From UBA12202 sp002691725 (lineage in GTDB: Bacteria > Pseudomonadota > Alphaproteobacteria > Puniceispirillales > UBA1172), in the NCBI GenBank assembly GCA_965660675.1, contig CBFIAU010000002.1, positions 124,001 through 188,000 on the forward strand: a stretch of DNA of 64,000 bases. Direction: 5' to 3'. Shown one piece after another: positions 52,304 to 61,595 of the stretch. Below the pieces are notes generated by a model that made no database searches, was not told the DNA's origin, and was given only the letters and a program-made list of their open reading frames with translations. A program made the position numbers and the translations under genes. Positions within the stretch are counted from its first letter, which is position 1. Each line of letters starts with the position of its first letter.

Positions 52304-52595
52304 AATATCGCGTGTTATTGCTATGACAGCGATGCTGGCTATGGCATGCGTTGGCGCTATTGGTCTCACAGCGGTGATCAGTAGCCATGATGCTATGGCT
52401 GCTGCGAAAACATACAAATCCAAAGGCTCATTGGAAAATACCCGTCATGTGCTGGAAAAATGCCGCCTCAAAGCTGTTGAGGTTGTCGATGGTGTCACTA
52501 TGTGCGTCTATCGCTCACAAACGGGGCGGCGAGTTACGCTCACCAATGATGACCCTAGTGCTGGCTGTCAGAAACAATTTCAGTGTAAACGCTAA
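52281..52595 (+). CDS. Small secreted Cys-containing protein
   Basis: 104 residues from the ATG at 52281, chosen because it precedes a signal sequence (I-A-M-T-A-M-L-A-M-A-C-V-G-A-I-G-L, cleavage near A-M-A). The mature part of about 60 residues contains E-K-C-R-L, M-C-V-Y and two Cys near the C terminus (S-A-G-C-Q and F-Q-C-K), likely forming disulfides. Unknown family. An upstream start would give a longer, less sensible N terminus. Confidence 0.6.
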   Translation: MTLKQTAKISRVIAMTAMLAMACVGAIGLTAVISSHDAMAAAKTYKSKGSLENTRHVLEKCRLKAVEVVDGVTMCVYRSQTGRRVTLTNDDPSAGCQKQFQCKR

Positions 52596-52649
52596 ACTCG
52601 CCACTATAACAGTCTATCAGTAGTCTGCCAGTAGTCTGTCAGGAGTCTG

Positions 52650-53066
52650 TCAGGATTGGCATGCCGCGCAAAATCCACGGATTTCAATCGCAGTTTTAGT
52701 TGGCCTAAAATCAAAATTGGTTAACAGAAGACTCACCGTGTCTTCAACATTGGAATGTGCTAATTCCTCAACCAATCCACATCTCTCACAAATGACAAAT
52801 GAGGCGTTCTGGCTGTTTTTTGTCCCGCAACTATCAAGCTGACAGACCGTATAAGCATTCAGGCTTTCCAGACGGTGAACCATGCCCAGCGTGATCAACT
52901 GATCAAGCGTTCGATAGACTTGAAGCGGTGCCCTAAACCCATCGTCGCGCAAGGCATCAAGAATGGAATAAGCGCCTAAAGGTCGCTCCGCCTTGGTCAG
53001 GGTTTCCATGACAAGGTTTTGCTTTTCGGTCAGTTCTGGCGCGGCATGTTTCTGTGTTTTGATCAT
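52650..53066 (-). CDS. zur: Zur, zinc-responsive Fur-family repressor
   Basis: 138 residues. A winged-helix N-terminal half (L-T-E-K-Q-N-L-V-M-E-T-L, R-A-P-L-Q-V-Y-R-T-L-D-Q-L) and C-terminal dimerisation half with the structural zinc pairs C-x-x-C (I-C-E-R-C-G and F-C-A-A-C). The gene is the last of znuC-znuB-zur, which is the usual autoregulated arrangement for Zur rather than Fur. It is expected to bind the palindrome between znuC and znuA when zinc is ample. Confidence 0.92.
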   Translation of the reverse strand: MIKTQKHAAPELTEKQNLVMETLTKAERPLGAYSILDALRDDGFRAPLQVYRTLDQLITLGMVHRLESLNAYTVCQLDSCGTKNSQNASFVICERCGLVEELAHSNVEDTVSLLLTNFDFRPTKTAIEIRGFCAACQS

Positions 53067-53101
53067 GATCCTATCCGATAGCCTGATCTTATATTACGCC
53101 C

Positions 53102-53905
53102 CTAATGGCTATTTCTCAAAGAAAGTTTTATTGGCAATATTGACAAAACAAAGCATATTACGGCCGCAACAACGATACTGGGGCCGGCGGGGATATCCCA
53201 TTCAAGCGAGCCCATTAGGCCAGCACAAATTGAAATCACGCCAATAATGGCTGATAAAACGGCCATTTGTTCGGGTGATGTTGAAAACCGCCGAGCGCTG
53301 GCGGCAGGGATGATCAGTAATGCAGTGATCAGTAAAACACCAACAATCTTCATTGATATGGCAATAACAGCGGCCATGACGATCATGAAAATGAAATTGA
53401 TATATTCTGGTCTTGTGCCTTCTGCTGTGGCTATTTCCATATTCACAGTTGCGGCAAAAAGCGGTCTCCAGATCAGCATCAGGAGGATGAGGACAGCACC
53501 GCCGCCGCCCCAGATAATGATCAGGTCTCGCGCCGTGATGGCAAGAATATCGCCAAATAAAAATCCAATTAGATCGACGCGAATCCAGCTCATGAAAGAC
53601 AGAACCACCAAACTAATGGCCAAAGCGGAATGGGCAAGCAAGCCTAGCAGTGAGTCTGATGACAGATTGGCACGGCGTTGCAGTAGCATCAGCAGCAAAG
53701 ACACCGCAACCGAAATGCCAAATACGGCAAGTGTGATATTTAATTCAAGAAGCAAGGCTAGGGCAACACCAAGCAGCGCTGAATGCGATAGCGTATCCCC
53801 AAAATAGGCTAGCCGGCGCCATATAATAATGCACCCTAAAGGCCCTGCGATCAGCGCAACCCCGATACCGCCAATCATGGCGCGGACAAAAAAATCATCA
53901 AACAT
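53102..53905 (-). CDS. znuB: ZnuB, zinc ABC transporter permease
   Basis: 267 residues from the ATG at 53905 (AGGA 8 bases upstream; a GTG two codons earlier is possible). Seven or more membrane helices with the ABC-3 family segment R-L-A-Y-F-G-D-T-L-S-H-S-A-L-L-G-V near the N terminus and K-I-V-G-V-L-L-I-T-A-L-L-I-I-P-A-A-S-A-R later. It forms the zinc channel for ZnuA/ZnuC. Overlaps the end of znuC by 8 bases. Confidence 0.94.
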   Translation of the reverse strand: MFDDFFVRAMIGGIGVALIAGPLGCIIIWRRLAYFGDTLSHSALLGVALALLLELNITLAVFGISVAVSLLLMLLQRRANLSSDSLLGLLAHSALAISLVVLSFMSWIRVDLIGFLFGDILAITARDLIIIWGGGGAVLILLMLIWRPLFAATVNMEIATAEGTRPEYINFIFMIVMAAVIAISMKIVGVLLITALLIIPAASARRFSTSPEQMAVLSAIIGVISICAGLMGSLEWDIPAGPSIVVAAVICFVLSILPIKLSLRNSH

Positions 53906-54788
53906 TGTCACTATCCTGATCGCTTTCGGCGGTGTCTGCCAAGGCTGGTATTTTGCCTGAAACAGGGTTGCTTTTTGTGCTATCGTTTATGCTGGCATTT
54001 GTTTTATTAGTGGGGTAATGAATGCCGCCGTCAGGAAGATGCTCATGGTCATGTTTATGCTCATAAAAAGCCAGGCCTGATGCTACACGCTCGCCAAACA
54101 GCGATTTAAACTCGGCGCTTGATGCGACTGTTGCCGGCGTTCCGGAACAGCATATATGACCGTTCAAACATATCACCCTATCCGTTGTTGACATAACAAT
54201 ATGCAAATCATGAGAGATCAAAAGCACCCCACAATTCAGTTGCCGTCTGATATCTTCGATCAAACTAAATAGTGCCAGCTCACCATTAAAATCAACACCT
54301 TGGACAGGTTCATCCAGCACCAAAAAATCAGGTGAGCGGAGAATAGCGCGTGCCAGTAAGACCCTTTGAAACTCCCCCCCTGACAGATTATTCATCTGCT
54401 CCCTAGCCAGATGGAGTGTCTTTGTGGAGGCCAGCGCCGTTTCAATTTCTGATATGCCAGCTCTGTTTGTTAAGCATAGAAAGCGCGTCACTGTCAGCGG
54501 CAAGGCCCAGTTCAAATCAAGTTTCTGGGGAACATAACTGATGCGCAGATTGGGCTTACGGTAAACGCTGCCTTCATCGGCATCTAATATGCCAAGTGCT
54601 AATTTAGCCGTTGTTGATTTGCCTGATCCATTCGGCCCTATCAAGGTGACAATCTCGCCTGCTGATACGCTCATCGTGACGCCTTTGACTAGCCAGCGCT
54701 TTGATCTGAAAATGCCTGCGTTTTCCAGAGATACAAGCATGTCTTTATTTTCCAACATTGAGAATCCATCACTAATTTTTAAAGGCAT
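53898..54788 (-). CDS. znuC: ZnuC, zinc ABC transporter ATPase
   Basis: 296 residues. Walker A G-P-N-G-S-G-K-S-T, signature L-S-G-G-E-F-Q-R and Walker B F-L-V-L-D-E-P are all intact. The C-terminal tail (about 235-296) is extended with H-K-H-D-H-E-H and low-complexity acidic residues, suggesting metal interaction. Start codon uncertain: an internal ATG at 54758 or 54740 is possible. Divergent from znuA across a Zur palindrome. Confidence 0.92.
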   Translation of the reverse strand: MPLKISDGFSMLENKDMLVSLENAGIFRSKRWLVKGVTMSVSAGEIVTLIGPNGSGKSTTAKLALGILDADEGSVYRKPNLRISYVPQKLDLNWALPLTVTRFLCLTNRAGISEIETALASTKTLHLAREQMNNLSGGEFQRVLLARAILRSPDFLVLDEPVQGVDFNGELALFSLIEDIRRQLNCGVLLISHDLHIVMSTTDRVICLNGHICCSGTPATVASSAEFKSLFGERVASGLAFYEHKHDHEHLPDGGIHYPTNKTNASINDSTKSNPVSGKIPALADTAESDQDSDNV

Positions 54789-54800
54789 ACCATTTCAGGG

Positions 54801-54829
54801 ATAATATTTACAGGCATAATATTAACAGG
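54801..54829. repeat. 15-bp tandem repeat upstream of znuC
   Basis: ATAATATTTACAGG and ATAATATTAACAGG lie back to back (one mismatch, one-base spacer). They sit between the Zur palindrome and znuC and could be part of its promoter or a second regulator site. Confidence 0.5.
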
Positions 54830-54881
54830 TCATTTGCCATATCGTTAAACTATTTGCAGAAACTATTTACAGCTTGAATTG

Positions 54882-54897
54882 TTATGTTATAACATAA
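54882..54897. promoter_or_regulatory. Zur operator palindrome
   Basis: TTATGTTATAACATAA is a perfect 16-bp palindrome. The core TGTTATAACA matches the AT-rich Zur box pattern. It lies in the divergent znuC-znuA promoter region, so zinc-loaded Zur could repress both. Confidence 0.85.
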
Positions 54898-54955
54898 AAA
54901 TATCTATTTTGTCATTCTTAAATAATAAGTATGTATGAGCGTTAGGAGTATCGGT

Positions 54956-56038
54956 ATGCCATCAATGAAATCCATGTTTAGTGTAAGTGCATTTGTTATT
55001 TTATCATCAGGGATAATGGTAACGGATAGACAGGCAAGCGCAGAAGTGAATGTTGTCGCCTCGATTAAGCCTGTCCATTCGCTTGTCGCAGGTGTTATGG
55101 CAGGTGTCAGCACACCTGAGCTGATCATTGAAGGGTCAGGCTCGCCGCATACATATGCGTTAAAACCGTCGCAGGCAAGGCAGCTTCAAGACGCGGATCT
55201 GATATTCTGGGTTGGAAATAAGATTGAGCCTTTTCTCGAAAAATCAATTGCAGGTATTGCGTCTGAGGACGTATCTGTTGCTCTCTCAGAAAGCCATGGA
55301 TTGACAAAAATTAAACTCCGCGAAGGCGCAGATTTTGAAGCTCATGACGATCACGATCATGCAGACCATGATGATGATCATGATGACGGGCATGAAGATC
55401 ACGATGATGATCATGATGACGGGCATGAAGATCACGATGAAGGGCATGATGATCATGATGACCATGCAGATCATGCAGATCATGATGACCATGATGAAGG
55501 GCATGATGATCATGATGACAGTTTCGATCAGCATGTTTGGCTTGACCCTGTCAATGCCAAGGCCATGGTACACACGATTGAGGAGGCGCTGGTCAAAGCT
55601 GACCCGGGCAATGCGACGTTATATGAAGCTAATGCCGCCCGCATGATGACCCGATTGGATATCCTTTTGGAAGATGTTAATGCCCAGTTAGAGCCGGTGA
55701 AGGGTGAGGGCTATATTGTCTTTCATGATGCTTATCAATATTATGAAAAGCGGTTTGGCATTACGGCCATTGGCTCAATAACGGTTTCGCCTGAGCATCT
55801 GCCCGGCGCGAAAAGAGTCAGTGAATTGCAGGAAAAGGTGCGGTCACTGAACGCGGTTTGCGTGTTCTCTGAGCCGCAGTTCGAGCCGAAGCTGGTTTCT
55901 GTTATTGTTGAGAACACGGATGCTGGAACAGGGGTTCTTGATCCTCTTGGGGCAATGATTGAAAGCGGCCCTGATATGTATTTTGCGCTCATCCGCAACA
56001 TGACCACCGCAGTGACAGATTGTCTTTCCGGTAAATAG
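54956..56038 (+). CDS. znuA: ZnuA, periplasmic zinc-binding protein with a His/Asp-rich loop
   Basis: 360 residues from the ATG at 54956, which has AGGAG 7 bases upstream; an ATG at 54935 lacks one. Signal peptide ends near A-S-A. The core has the cluster A-1 ligands: P-V-H-S-L, P-H-T-Y, a F-H-D-A-Y-Q-Y segment and a Asp/Glu late. Between about residues 130 and 188 lies an extraordinary loop with about 18 His separated by Asp, Gly and Glu, far longer than the usual ~20-30-residue loop. It probably buffers zinc. Divergent from znuC across the Zur box. Confidence 0.94.
   Translation: MPSMKSMFSVSAFVILSSGIMVTDRQASAEVNVVASIKPVHSLVAGVMAGVSTPELIIEGSGSPHTYALKPSQARQLQDADLIFWVGNKIEPFLEKSIAGIASEDVSVALSESHGLTKIKLREGADFEAHDDHDHADHDDDHDDGHEDHDDDHDDGHEDHDEGHDDHDDHADHADHDDHDEGHDDHDDSFDQHVWLDPVNAKAMVHTIEEALVKADPGNATLYEANAARMMTRLDILLEDVNAQLEPVKGEGYIVFHDAYQYYEKRFGITAIGSITVSPEHLPGAKRVSELQEKVRSLNAVCVFSEPQFEPKLVSVIVENTDAGTGVLDPLGAMIESGPDMYFALIRNMTTAVTDCLSGK
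55370..55435 (+). repeat. 33-bp perfect tandem repeat in the ZnuA His loop
   Basis: Two identical 33-base units (11 codons, D-D-D-H-D-D-G-H-E-D-H) lie at 55370-55402 and 55403-55435, with degenerate copies around them. Slippage here would alter loop length. Confidence 0.9.
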
Positions 56039-56081
56039 GCGCGGCCAGGTCAGTTTTTATGGTGGTCTCATGCTGATGTCG

Positions 56082-56603
56082 TCAAGCCACATCCGCATCA
56101 GTCTTGTTGGCATTTTCCGGATGTTCAGCCAGTGGGTCAGGCCCCCATTGGTTAGCGCCTGGCTGGCCGCGCCTGAATGCCAGGTAAAGCCACAGCAGGA
56201 CACATATTATATGAAGTGTGGTGATGATCACATCCGCCACAACGCCACCAAACATCAGCTCCAACAGCCCATATTGCATGACGGTGCCATCAACGACAAG
56301 GGTGAAGGTTGAGAGCAGACTCGTGGCGATAAACAGTGTTGCTATTGGCGCACGCGGCAGGCCGATATCATTACTTCGCTGGATAGCAAGCATGATCAGG
56401 ATAACATCAATGACCAGACAATACAGAAGGAATAGGGCAAATGATGCATAGATCATGTTTGCTGAAACTAGCCATCCGATGGGCAGAATAACGACTGCCG
56501 CAATGATGGACATGATAAAAAGGATGATGAGGTTGAAGATATAACTCCGCCGGTTGCGGCGGGTTGAAATGGAAAAATAATCTTCAAAAAGTGGTTTTGA
56601 CAT
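56082..56603 (-). CDS. DUF805-family membrane protein
   Basis: 173 residues. Four membrane helices (about 20-45, 50-72, 88-105, 125-143), the R-R-N-R-R-S-Y start, the A-I-Q-R-S-N-D-I-G turn and the C-terminal R-R-G-Q-P-G-A-N-Q-W-G-P-D-P pattern are typical of DUF805. The function of the family is unknown. It stands alone between znuA and the TPR genes. Confidence 0.85.
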   Translation of the reverse strand: MSKPLFEDYFSISTRRNRRSYIFNLIILFIMSIIAAVVILPIGWLVSANMIYASFALFLLYCLVIDVILIMLAIQRSNDIGLPRAPIATLFIATSLLSTFTLVVDGTVMQYGLLELMFGGVVADVIITTLHIICVLLWLYLAFRRGQPGANQWGPDPLAEHPENANKTDADVA

Positions 56604-56697
56604 GGTTGTCCTCCCTTTTTTGGTGCGGCTCTTAAAGGCGCTTGTGTCACCAATTCTATCAGCGAGAGGTTAATTTTTTGTTAATGCGCGTGGGTTT

Positions 56698-57952
56698 TTA
56701 GGTGTTTGGGGGCGTGTTCACTCGCCGCGTTAGTTCTTTTAGGATTTCTAATTGCGGGATATCCGAATGATCGGCATTTTTCTGATCAAGCCGGATAAGT
56801 AAGTCTGAAGGCGGTGATACCATCCAGTTATACATATAAGTTTCGGCAATTCTTTTGCGGTCGGTTTGTTCGCTAAAATACCTAATCATATAAAACTCAA
56901 TCAGATATCGGCTATGATAATATTCTTGCAAAGCGTGATGTTTGTTTTCTTGCCTAATATTAATCCGAATGAGCCAGATAAGAGGGGTCAAAAAAACGAT
57001 CAAGATGGTTAAAAAAGGTAAGAATGTGAGTGGGTTTTTGATGTATGTATCAAAGTCGATTAGTGAATTGCTATAAAAAATGAAAATAAAAAACAATGTG
57101 ATAAAAGGGGTAAGACTTAATTGTCCTATATAATTTTTCTTATGTTTTCTGGCGAGATCTCTATGTTCACCTGATTTTTGTAATAAATCCATATAGTGAT
57201 TTTCTTCTTCCTCAACTAATTTTTTTGACTGCTCTTTTGTTCTTAGGGCATTTTCGGCGGCCAATCGCCCGTTCTTATTGTTTGCATCGTCAGGATTTAG
57301 AATTAAAGCCTGATCATAATCCTTTATAGCTCCATGATAATCCCCAAGATTTAACTTTGCTAAGCCCCTATTGCTCCATGCGCTGTCATTTTTTGGATTC
57401 AATAGAATGGCTTCATCACAATCGGTAATCGCATCTTGATAATCCCCAAGTTTAATTTTTGCTAAGCCTCTATTGCTCCATGCATCGCTATTTCTAGGAT
57501 TTAATCGAATAGCTTCATCACAATCAGTAACCGCTCCTTGATAATCCCCAAGTTCCGATTTTGCTACTCCTCTATTATTCCATACTTTGTCATTGGTGGG
57601 ATTTAATATAATAAAGTTCATCACAATCGGTAATCGCACCTTGATAATCCCCAAGATAAAATTTTGCAGAACCTCTAGTACTCCATGCACTAGCGTTTCT
57701 TGGATTTAATCGAATGGCTTCATCACAATCAGAACTCGCATCTTCATGATCCCCAAGTTTGGTTTTTGCTGCGCCTCTATTGCTCCATGCATCGCTATTG
57801 CTGGGATCGAAAGCAATGGCTTCATTTAGCAGGTTTCGAGCTTGTTCAGCCAGTTGGCTTTCTTGATTGGGTTCAGTGTCAGCTCTTTCTAAGAGTTGTT
57901 CTGCCTGACCAACCATCTCCTCGGCTTTTTTCTTATCTTTTTGTGATATCAT
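56698..57952 (-). pseudogene. Membrane TPR protein, frameshifted copy
   Basis: The frame opens at 57952 (M-I-S-Q-K-D-K-K-K-A) and runs into about three 34-residue TPR units, then shifts near 57607-57625: G-A-I-T-D-C-D-E leads to L-Y-Y instead of A-I-R-L-N-P. One extra base between the codons for E and I would explain it. The downstream frame continues the TPRs (G-A-V-T-D-C-D-E-A-I-R-L-N-P) and ends in two membrane helices. The intact neighbour at 58-59.4 kb is the same protein without the shift. Either a disabled paralogue or a sequencing/assembly error. Confidence 0.8.
57280..57800 (-). repeat. About 102-bp tandem repeats (TPR units) in the frameshifted gene
   Basis: Near-identical blocks encode A-I-x-L-N-P-x-x-x-x-A-W-x-N-R-G-x-A-K-x-x-L-G-D. 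DNA similarity, not only protein similarity, indicates recent expansion. The intact paralogue has a matching array at about 58740-59220. Confidence 0.8.
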
Positions 57953-58087
57953 GATGCGTCCTCACCCAATTATATTTTTGGTTAGGGTAAATCATAAAGG
58001 TTAATAAAGCGTTAAACTGGCGGAAAATTCATAAAATCATGATCAGCGCAAAGGCGACCTAGCCGAGGGATAACGCGGTGCTATCGG

Positions 58088-59353
58088 CTATTTAGGCTTT
58101 TTATACTTGGTGGGTTTTAGGCGTTCATCCACCGCATCTTGACATATTTTCACCATATCCTCGTGGGGCGTCTTTTCGGCATCAGGCTTTTTATTATTAA
58201 GCCGCTCCATCCGATCCGCGGTATTACTGTGCATCCATGAATTGACATATTCAATGTAGAGATCATTTGCCTGATTGCCCAGTTTGGATTGATAGAACTC
58301 AAGGCTATTATACACAGTCAGTCGGCTGAAATAATCTTGCTCAAGAACCCTGGCATTAGTGATGTTCTGCCCGACTATTCGTAACGCCCATATGAAAGGT
58401 AAAATTATAAACGTCAAAATAGTGAATATAGGTATGGAGCCAAAGGGATTGGAAAAATCTACATCGATGTTTATAAATACCATTGCAAAATAACAAATAA
58501 TGACGAGAAAAAGGACATTGAGCAAATCTGCTTGAAGTCTGCTTGACCTTTTATGGGCGGCTTTTTGTTCATCTATGGCTGTTTCCAAGTCTTGGGGTAA
58601 TTGTAGGACATTCTCTTTTGCCTGTTTACTCAATTCTGATTGCGATTTTGCAATTATTGATGCCTTTAGAGTGTTCTGAAAACTCTCTTTTTGGGGGTCA
58701 ATTTTAATAGCTTCAAGCGCATTATTTATGGCCTCATCATATTTATTAAGATGATAATATGCCAAACCTCTATTATTCCATGCAACAGCGCTTTTTGGAT
58801 TTAACCGAATGGCTTCATCACAATCGGTAATGGCACCATGATAATCCCCAAGATTTATCTTTGCTAAGCCTCTATTATTCCATGCAGCAGCGTTTTTTGG
58901 ATTTAATCGAATGGCTTCATCATAATCGGTAATCGCGCCTTGATAATCCCCAAGTCCATATTTTGCAGAACCCCTAGTATTCCATGCTTTGTCATAGGTG
59001 GGATTTAATCGAATGGCTTCATCCAAATCAGAAATCGCACCTTCATGATCCCCAAGGTCAGATTTTGCCATGCCCCTATTATTCCATGCTTTGTCATTGG
59101 TGGGATTTAATCGAATGGCTTCATTATAATCGGTAATCGCATCTTCATGATCCCCAAGGTCATGTTTTGCTAAGCCTCTAATATTCCATGCTCTGCTATT
59201 GCTGGGATCGAGAGCAATGGCGTCATCAAGCAGGATCAATGCTTGTTGAGCCAACTGGCTTTTCTGATCTGGTTCAGTGTCAGCTCTATGTAAGAGCCGT
59301 GCTGCCTCAAGAACCAACTCCTCGGCTTTTTTCTTATCATTTTCTGATACCAT
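58088..59353 (-). CDS. Membrane TPR protein, intact paralogue
   Basis: 421 residues from the ATG at 59353 (AAGGGG 7 bases upstream). After a helical lead, six TPR units (about residues 38-240) with the consensus L-G-D-x-x-G-A-I-T-D-x-D-E-A-I-R-L-N-P; then a charged coil, two membrane helices (about 285-325) and a cytoplasmic tail. TPR arrays bind protein partners. The gene and its upstream region are a duplicate of the neighbouring frameshifted gene. Partner and function unknown. Confidence 0.85.
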   Translation of the reverse strand: MVSENDKKKAEELVLEAARLLHRADTEPDQKSQLAQQALILLDDAIALDPSNSRAWNIRGLAKHDLGDHEDAITDYNEAIRLNPTNDKAWNNRGMAKSDLGDHEGAISDLDEAIRLNPTYDKAWNTRGSAKYGLGDYQGAITDYDEAIRLNPKNAAAWNNRGLAKINLGDYHGAITDCDEAIRLNPKSAVAWNNRGLAYYHLNKYDEAINNALEAIKIDPQKESFQNTLKASIIAKSQSELSKQAKENVLQLPQDLETAIDEQKAAHKRSSRLQADLLNVLFLVIICYFAMVFINIDVDFSNPFGSIPIFTILTFIILPFIWALRIVGQNITNARVLEQDYFSRLTVYNSLEFYQSKLGNQANDLYIEYVNSWMHSNTADRMERLNNKKPDAEKTPHEDMVKICQDAVDERLKPTKYKKPK

Positions 59354-59450
59354 GATGCGTCCCCTTCCCAATTATATTTTTGGGTAGGGTAAATCATAAA
59401 GGTTAATAAAGCGTTAAACCGGCGACAAATTCATAAAGTCATGATCAATC
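59354..59450. repeat. Duplicated upstream region of the TPR genes
   Basis: This block is nearly identical to 57953-58046, upstream of the other TPR copy (shared CCCAATTATATTTTTGG, AAATCATAAAGGTTAATAAA). Whole gene plus promoter was duplicated in tandem. Confidence 0.75.
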
Positions 59451-59499
59451 TGAACATCCGCTTATGCGCGCCTGATGATAACAGGAATAAAAATACGGC

Positions 59500-60426
59500 T
59501 CAGGCTTCTGCCCCTGATTTGCTATGCGCCGCCGCACCCTTACCCCCCGCATCAGCATAGAGGAAATAGAACGCCAGACTGCCAATCACGATGATTGAGC
59601 CTGCCACCATTAAGGCGCTTGGCCGCTCGCCAGTGCCTAGCCAGACCCAAAGCGGGCCCAAAATGCTTTCCATCAGCATGATCAGCCCAACGGTCGTCGC
59701 CGAGGTATAGCGCGGTGCCACCATCAGCGCGAAAAACGCCATCGGCAAGACCAGTATTCCCATCGTCAGCAGTGCCAGCGCCTTATTCGGCTCCATCGGA
59801 AAGGCCGGGACAACCATCGCCAGCAATAGCCACGCCACCGCCACCGTGATCAGATTAGCGGTGCCGGTTGATAGCATCGTTGGCAATTCAGGGTTCTGGC
59901 GTTTTAGCACCATGGCAAAGCCTAATCCGGCGGCGGTAAAAATGCCTAGCAAGCCGCCAATGACAGGGCTGCCCGTTGGTGCGCCCACCGCCTCATGCCC
60001 ACTGGTCACAACAATCGTAATCCCCAGCATACAGAACAGCACCGTCAGCCATGTTCGGAATGATGGCCTCTCGCCCAGCATCGGGATAGAAAACAACACG
60101 GTGAAAATCGGCATCGTCGCCAGCGCCGTTAGCATCACCACCGCCGAGGTCATGGTAATGCCAATCGCAAAGGCAATGGCATCCACCGTAAAGACCGCAA
60201 TTTGCAGTAATCCCACAGGCGATAAGGCGACCTGTATATCCTGGCGCAACCGCCGATAGGAAAACATGAGCCACAGCATTAACAACGTGGCGCCCATCAG
60301 CAAGCCGCGCCAGTATAACAGCTTCATGCCTTCGAGTTCAGTGATGCGGATCAATAACGCATCAGGTGCCAGCAAGATGACGCCAAACCACGCGATTAGC
60401 GCCCCATTATGTTTGAATGATATCAT
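59500..60426 (-). CDS. EamA/DMT-family transporter
   Basis: 308 residues with about ten membrane helices in two halves, typical of drug/metabolite transporter exporters. Segments such as L-T-A-L-A-T-M-P-I-F-T-V-L-F-S-I and G-L-I-M-L-M-E-S-I-L-G-P-L-W-V-W (late signature of EamA) support this. Substrate cannot be told from sequence; related proteins export amino acids or other metabolites. Stands alone; 93 bases from the peptidase gene. Confidence 0.9.
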   Translation of the reverse strand: MISFKHNGALIAWFGVILLAPDALLIRITELEGMKLLYWRGLLMGATLLMLWLMFSYRRLRQDIQVALSPVGLLQIAVFTVDAIAFAIGITMTSAVVMLTALATMPIFTVLFSIPMLGERPSFRTWLTVLFCMLGITIVVTSGHEAVGAPTGSPVIGGLLGIFTAAGLGFAMVLKRQNPELPTMLSTGTANLITVAVAWLLLAMVVPAFPMEPNKALALLTMGILVLPMAFFALMVAPRYTSATTVGLIMLMESILGPLWVWLGTGERPSALMVAGSIIVIGSLAFYFLYADAGGKGAAAHSKSGAEA

Positions 60427-60520
60427 CTGGCGGCATCCTTAACGTATTGTAATTCTGGTGAGCAGGCGAGGTTAATAAGCGCCTATCCTAATATAAAGCG
60501 AGCATTTGTCTTAATCTTTT

Positions 60521-61528
60521 TTAAGAGCTTGTGATATCGCGCATAATCGGCAGGGTATCGCCAGCCGCCGCTTCGGCATGCCAGATACCACGGCAGATTG
60601 CCCGTGTCATAGATATCGCCGCGCCATGCCCCAGCATCGCCAGATCATAAGCATCGCACGGGATATCATGCTGGCTAGTTGAGGCGGCAAAGATCAAGTC
60701 ACCATCTAGCGGCGTATGCGAGGGCTGAATAGCGCGGGCAATGCCATCATGGGCAGCGGTGGCAAGCCGTGTCAGACTAGCCTTATCCAGCTTGAGATTG
60801 GTCGCCACAATGCCAATAACCGTATTGCTCATCTGATGCGGGTGTTGCTTGGTGGTGACGCGGAGGGGGGTATGCTGAACTGGCACGCCAAGCCCACCAT
60901 ATTCACCATCCATTTCACAAGTTGCCCCCCAAAACTGCTTGCTATCAGGGCAATGCACAGACCCCATGGGATTGGCGACAACCAGCGCCCCAATGATGAT
61001 GCCATTATCAAACTTCAGTGACGCTGATCCCAAGCCGCCTTTGACGGTGGCGGTGGTCGCCCCTGTTCCAGCCCCATGACTGCCTAAGCTGATATCGGGC
61101 TGCGCTGTGTCATAGGCGAGGCCGCCCAAGCCAGCATACGGATTATTATCCCATGCTTTATCGCCGCCGTTCAGCAAATCAAATAGTATTGCCGCCGGAA
61201 CAATCGGCACGGTTTGATCGCCAACCGCAAAACCGCGCCCTGATTGATGCAAGCGAGCCATCACCCCTGATGCCGCATCCAGCCCATGCGCGGAGCCGCC
61301 CGATAAGACCAGCGCATCAATCGCAGACACCATTTTATCAGGGGCGAGCAAATCCGTCTCACGAGTGCCGGGCGCACCTCCCATCACATGCATGGCGGCG
61401 GCAAATGGCTGATCAGCGGTAAGCACCGTGACGCCTGATTTCAAGCGCTCATCACTCGCATTACCAACCCGTAATCCGTCGATATCGGTAATCAGGTTTT
61501 TGGGGCCTGTTGATTGTAATCTCATCAT
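60521..61528 (-). CDS. P1-family (DmpA-like) self-processing peptidase
   Basis: 335 residues. N terminus D-I-D-G-L-R-V-G-N-A and the block A-L-V-L-S-G-G-S-A-H-G-L-D-A-A-S-G-V are signatures of the DmpA/P1 (S58) family, whose members cleave themselves to expose a nucleophile and then hydrolyse peptides or amides. G-T-G-A-T-T-A-T-V-K-G-G-L-G-S and the following I-G-A-L-V-V-A-N-P-M-G-S-V mark the processing region. The exact substrate is not evident. Precedes the peptide ABC transporter by 67 bases on the same strand direction, which hints at peptide use. Confidence 0.9.
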   Translation of the reverse strand: MMRLQSTGPKNLITDIDGLRVGNASDERLKSGVTVLTADQPFAAAMHVMGGAPGTRETDLLAPDKMVSAIDALVLSGGSAHGLDAASGVMARLHQSGRGFAVGDQTVPIVPAAILFDLLNGGDKAWDNNPYAGLGGLAYDTAQPDISLGSHGAGTGATTATVKGGLGSASLKFDNGIIIGALVVANPMGSVHCPDSKQFWGATCEMDGEYGGLGVPVQHTPLRVTTKQHPHQMSNTVIGIVATNLKLDKASLTRLATAAHDGIARAIQPSHTPLDGDLIFAASTSQHDIPCDAYDLAMLGHGAAISMTRAICRGIWHAEAAAGDTLPIMRDITSS

Positions 61529-61595
61529 GTCACGCTCTATTTTTTTTAAGCAATTTGGTTAACTTAATCTATTTAATTAACTTAAGCTATTTGGC

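Noticed and set aside
55286..55646. Frames rich in Met and Ile opposite and alongside the ZnuA His loop
   Set aside because: Artefacts of GAT/CAT repeats read in other frames; no domain or start signal.
57280..59220. Regularly spaced repeats suggestive of a CRISPR array
   Set aside because: Units are about 102 bp, in frame and encode TPRs; there are no short palindromic repeats with unique spacers and no cas genes.
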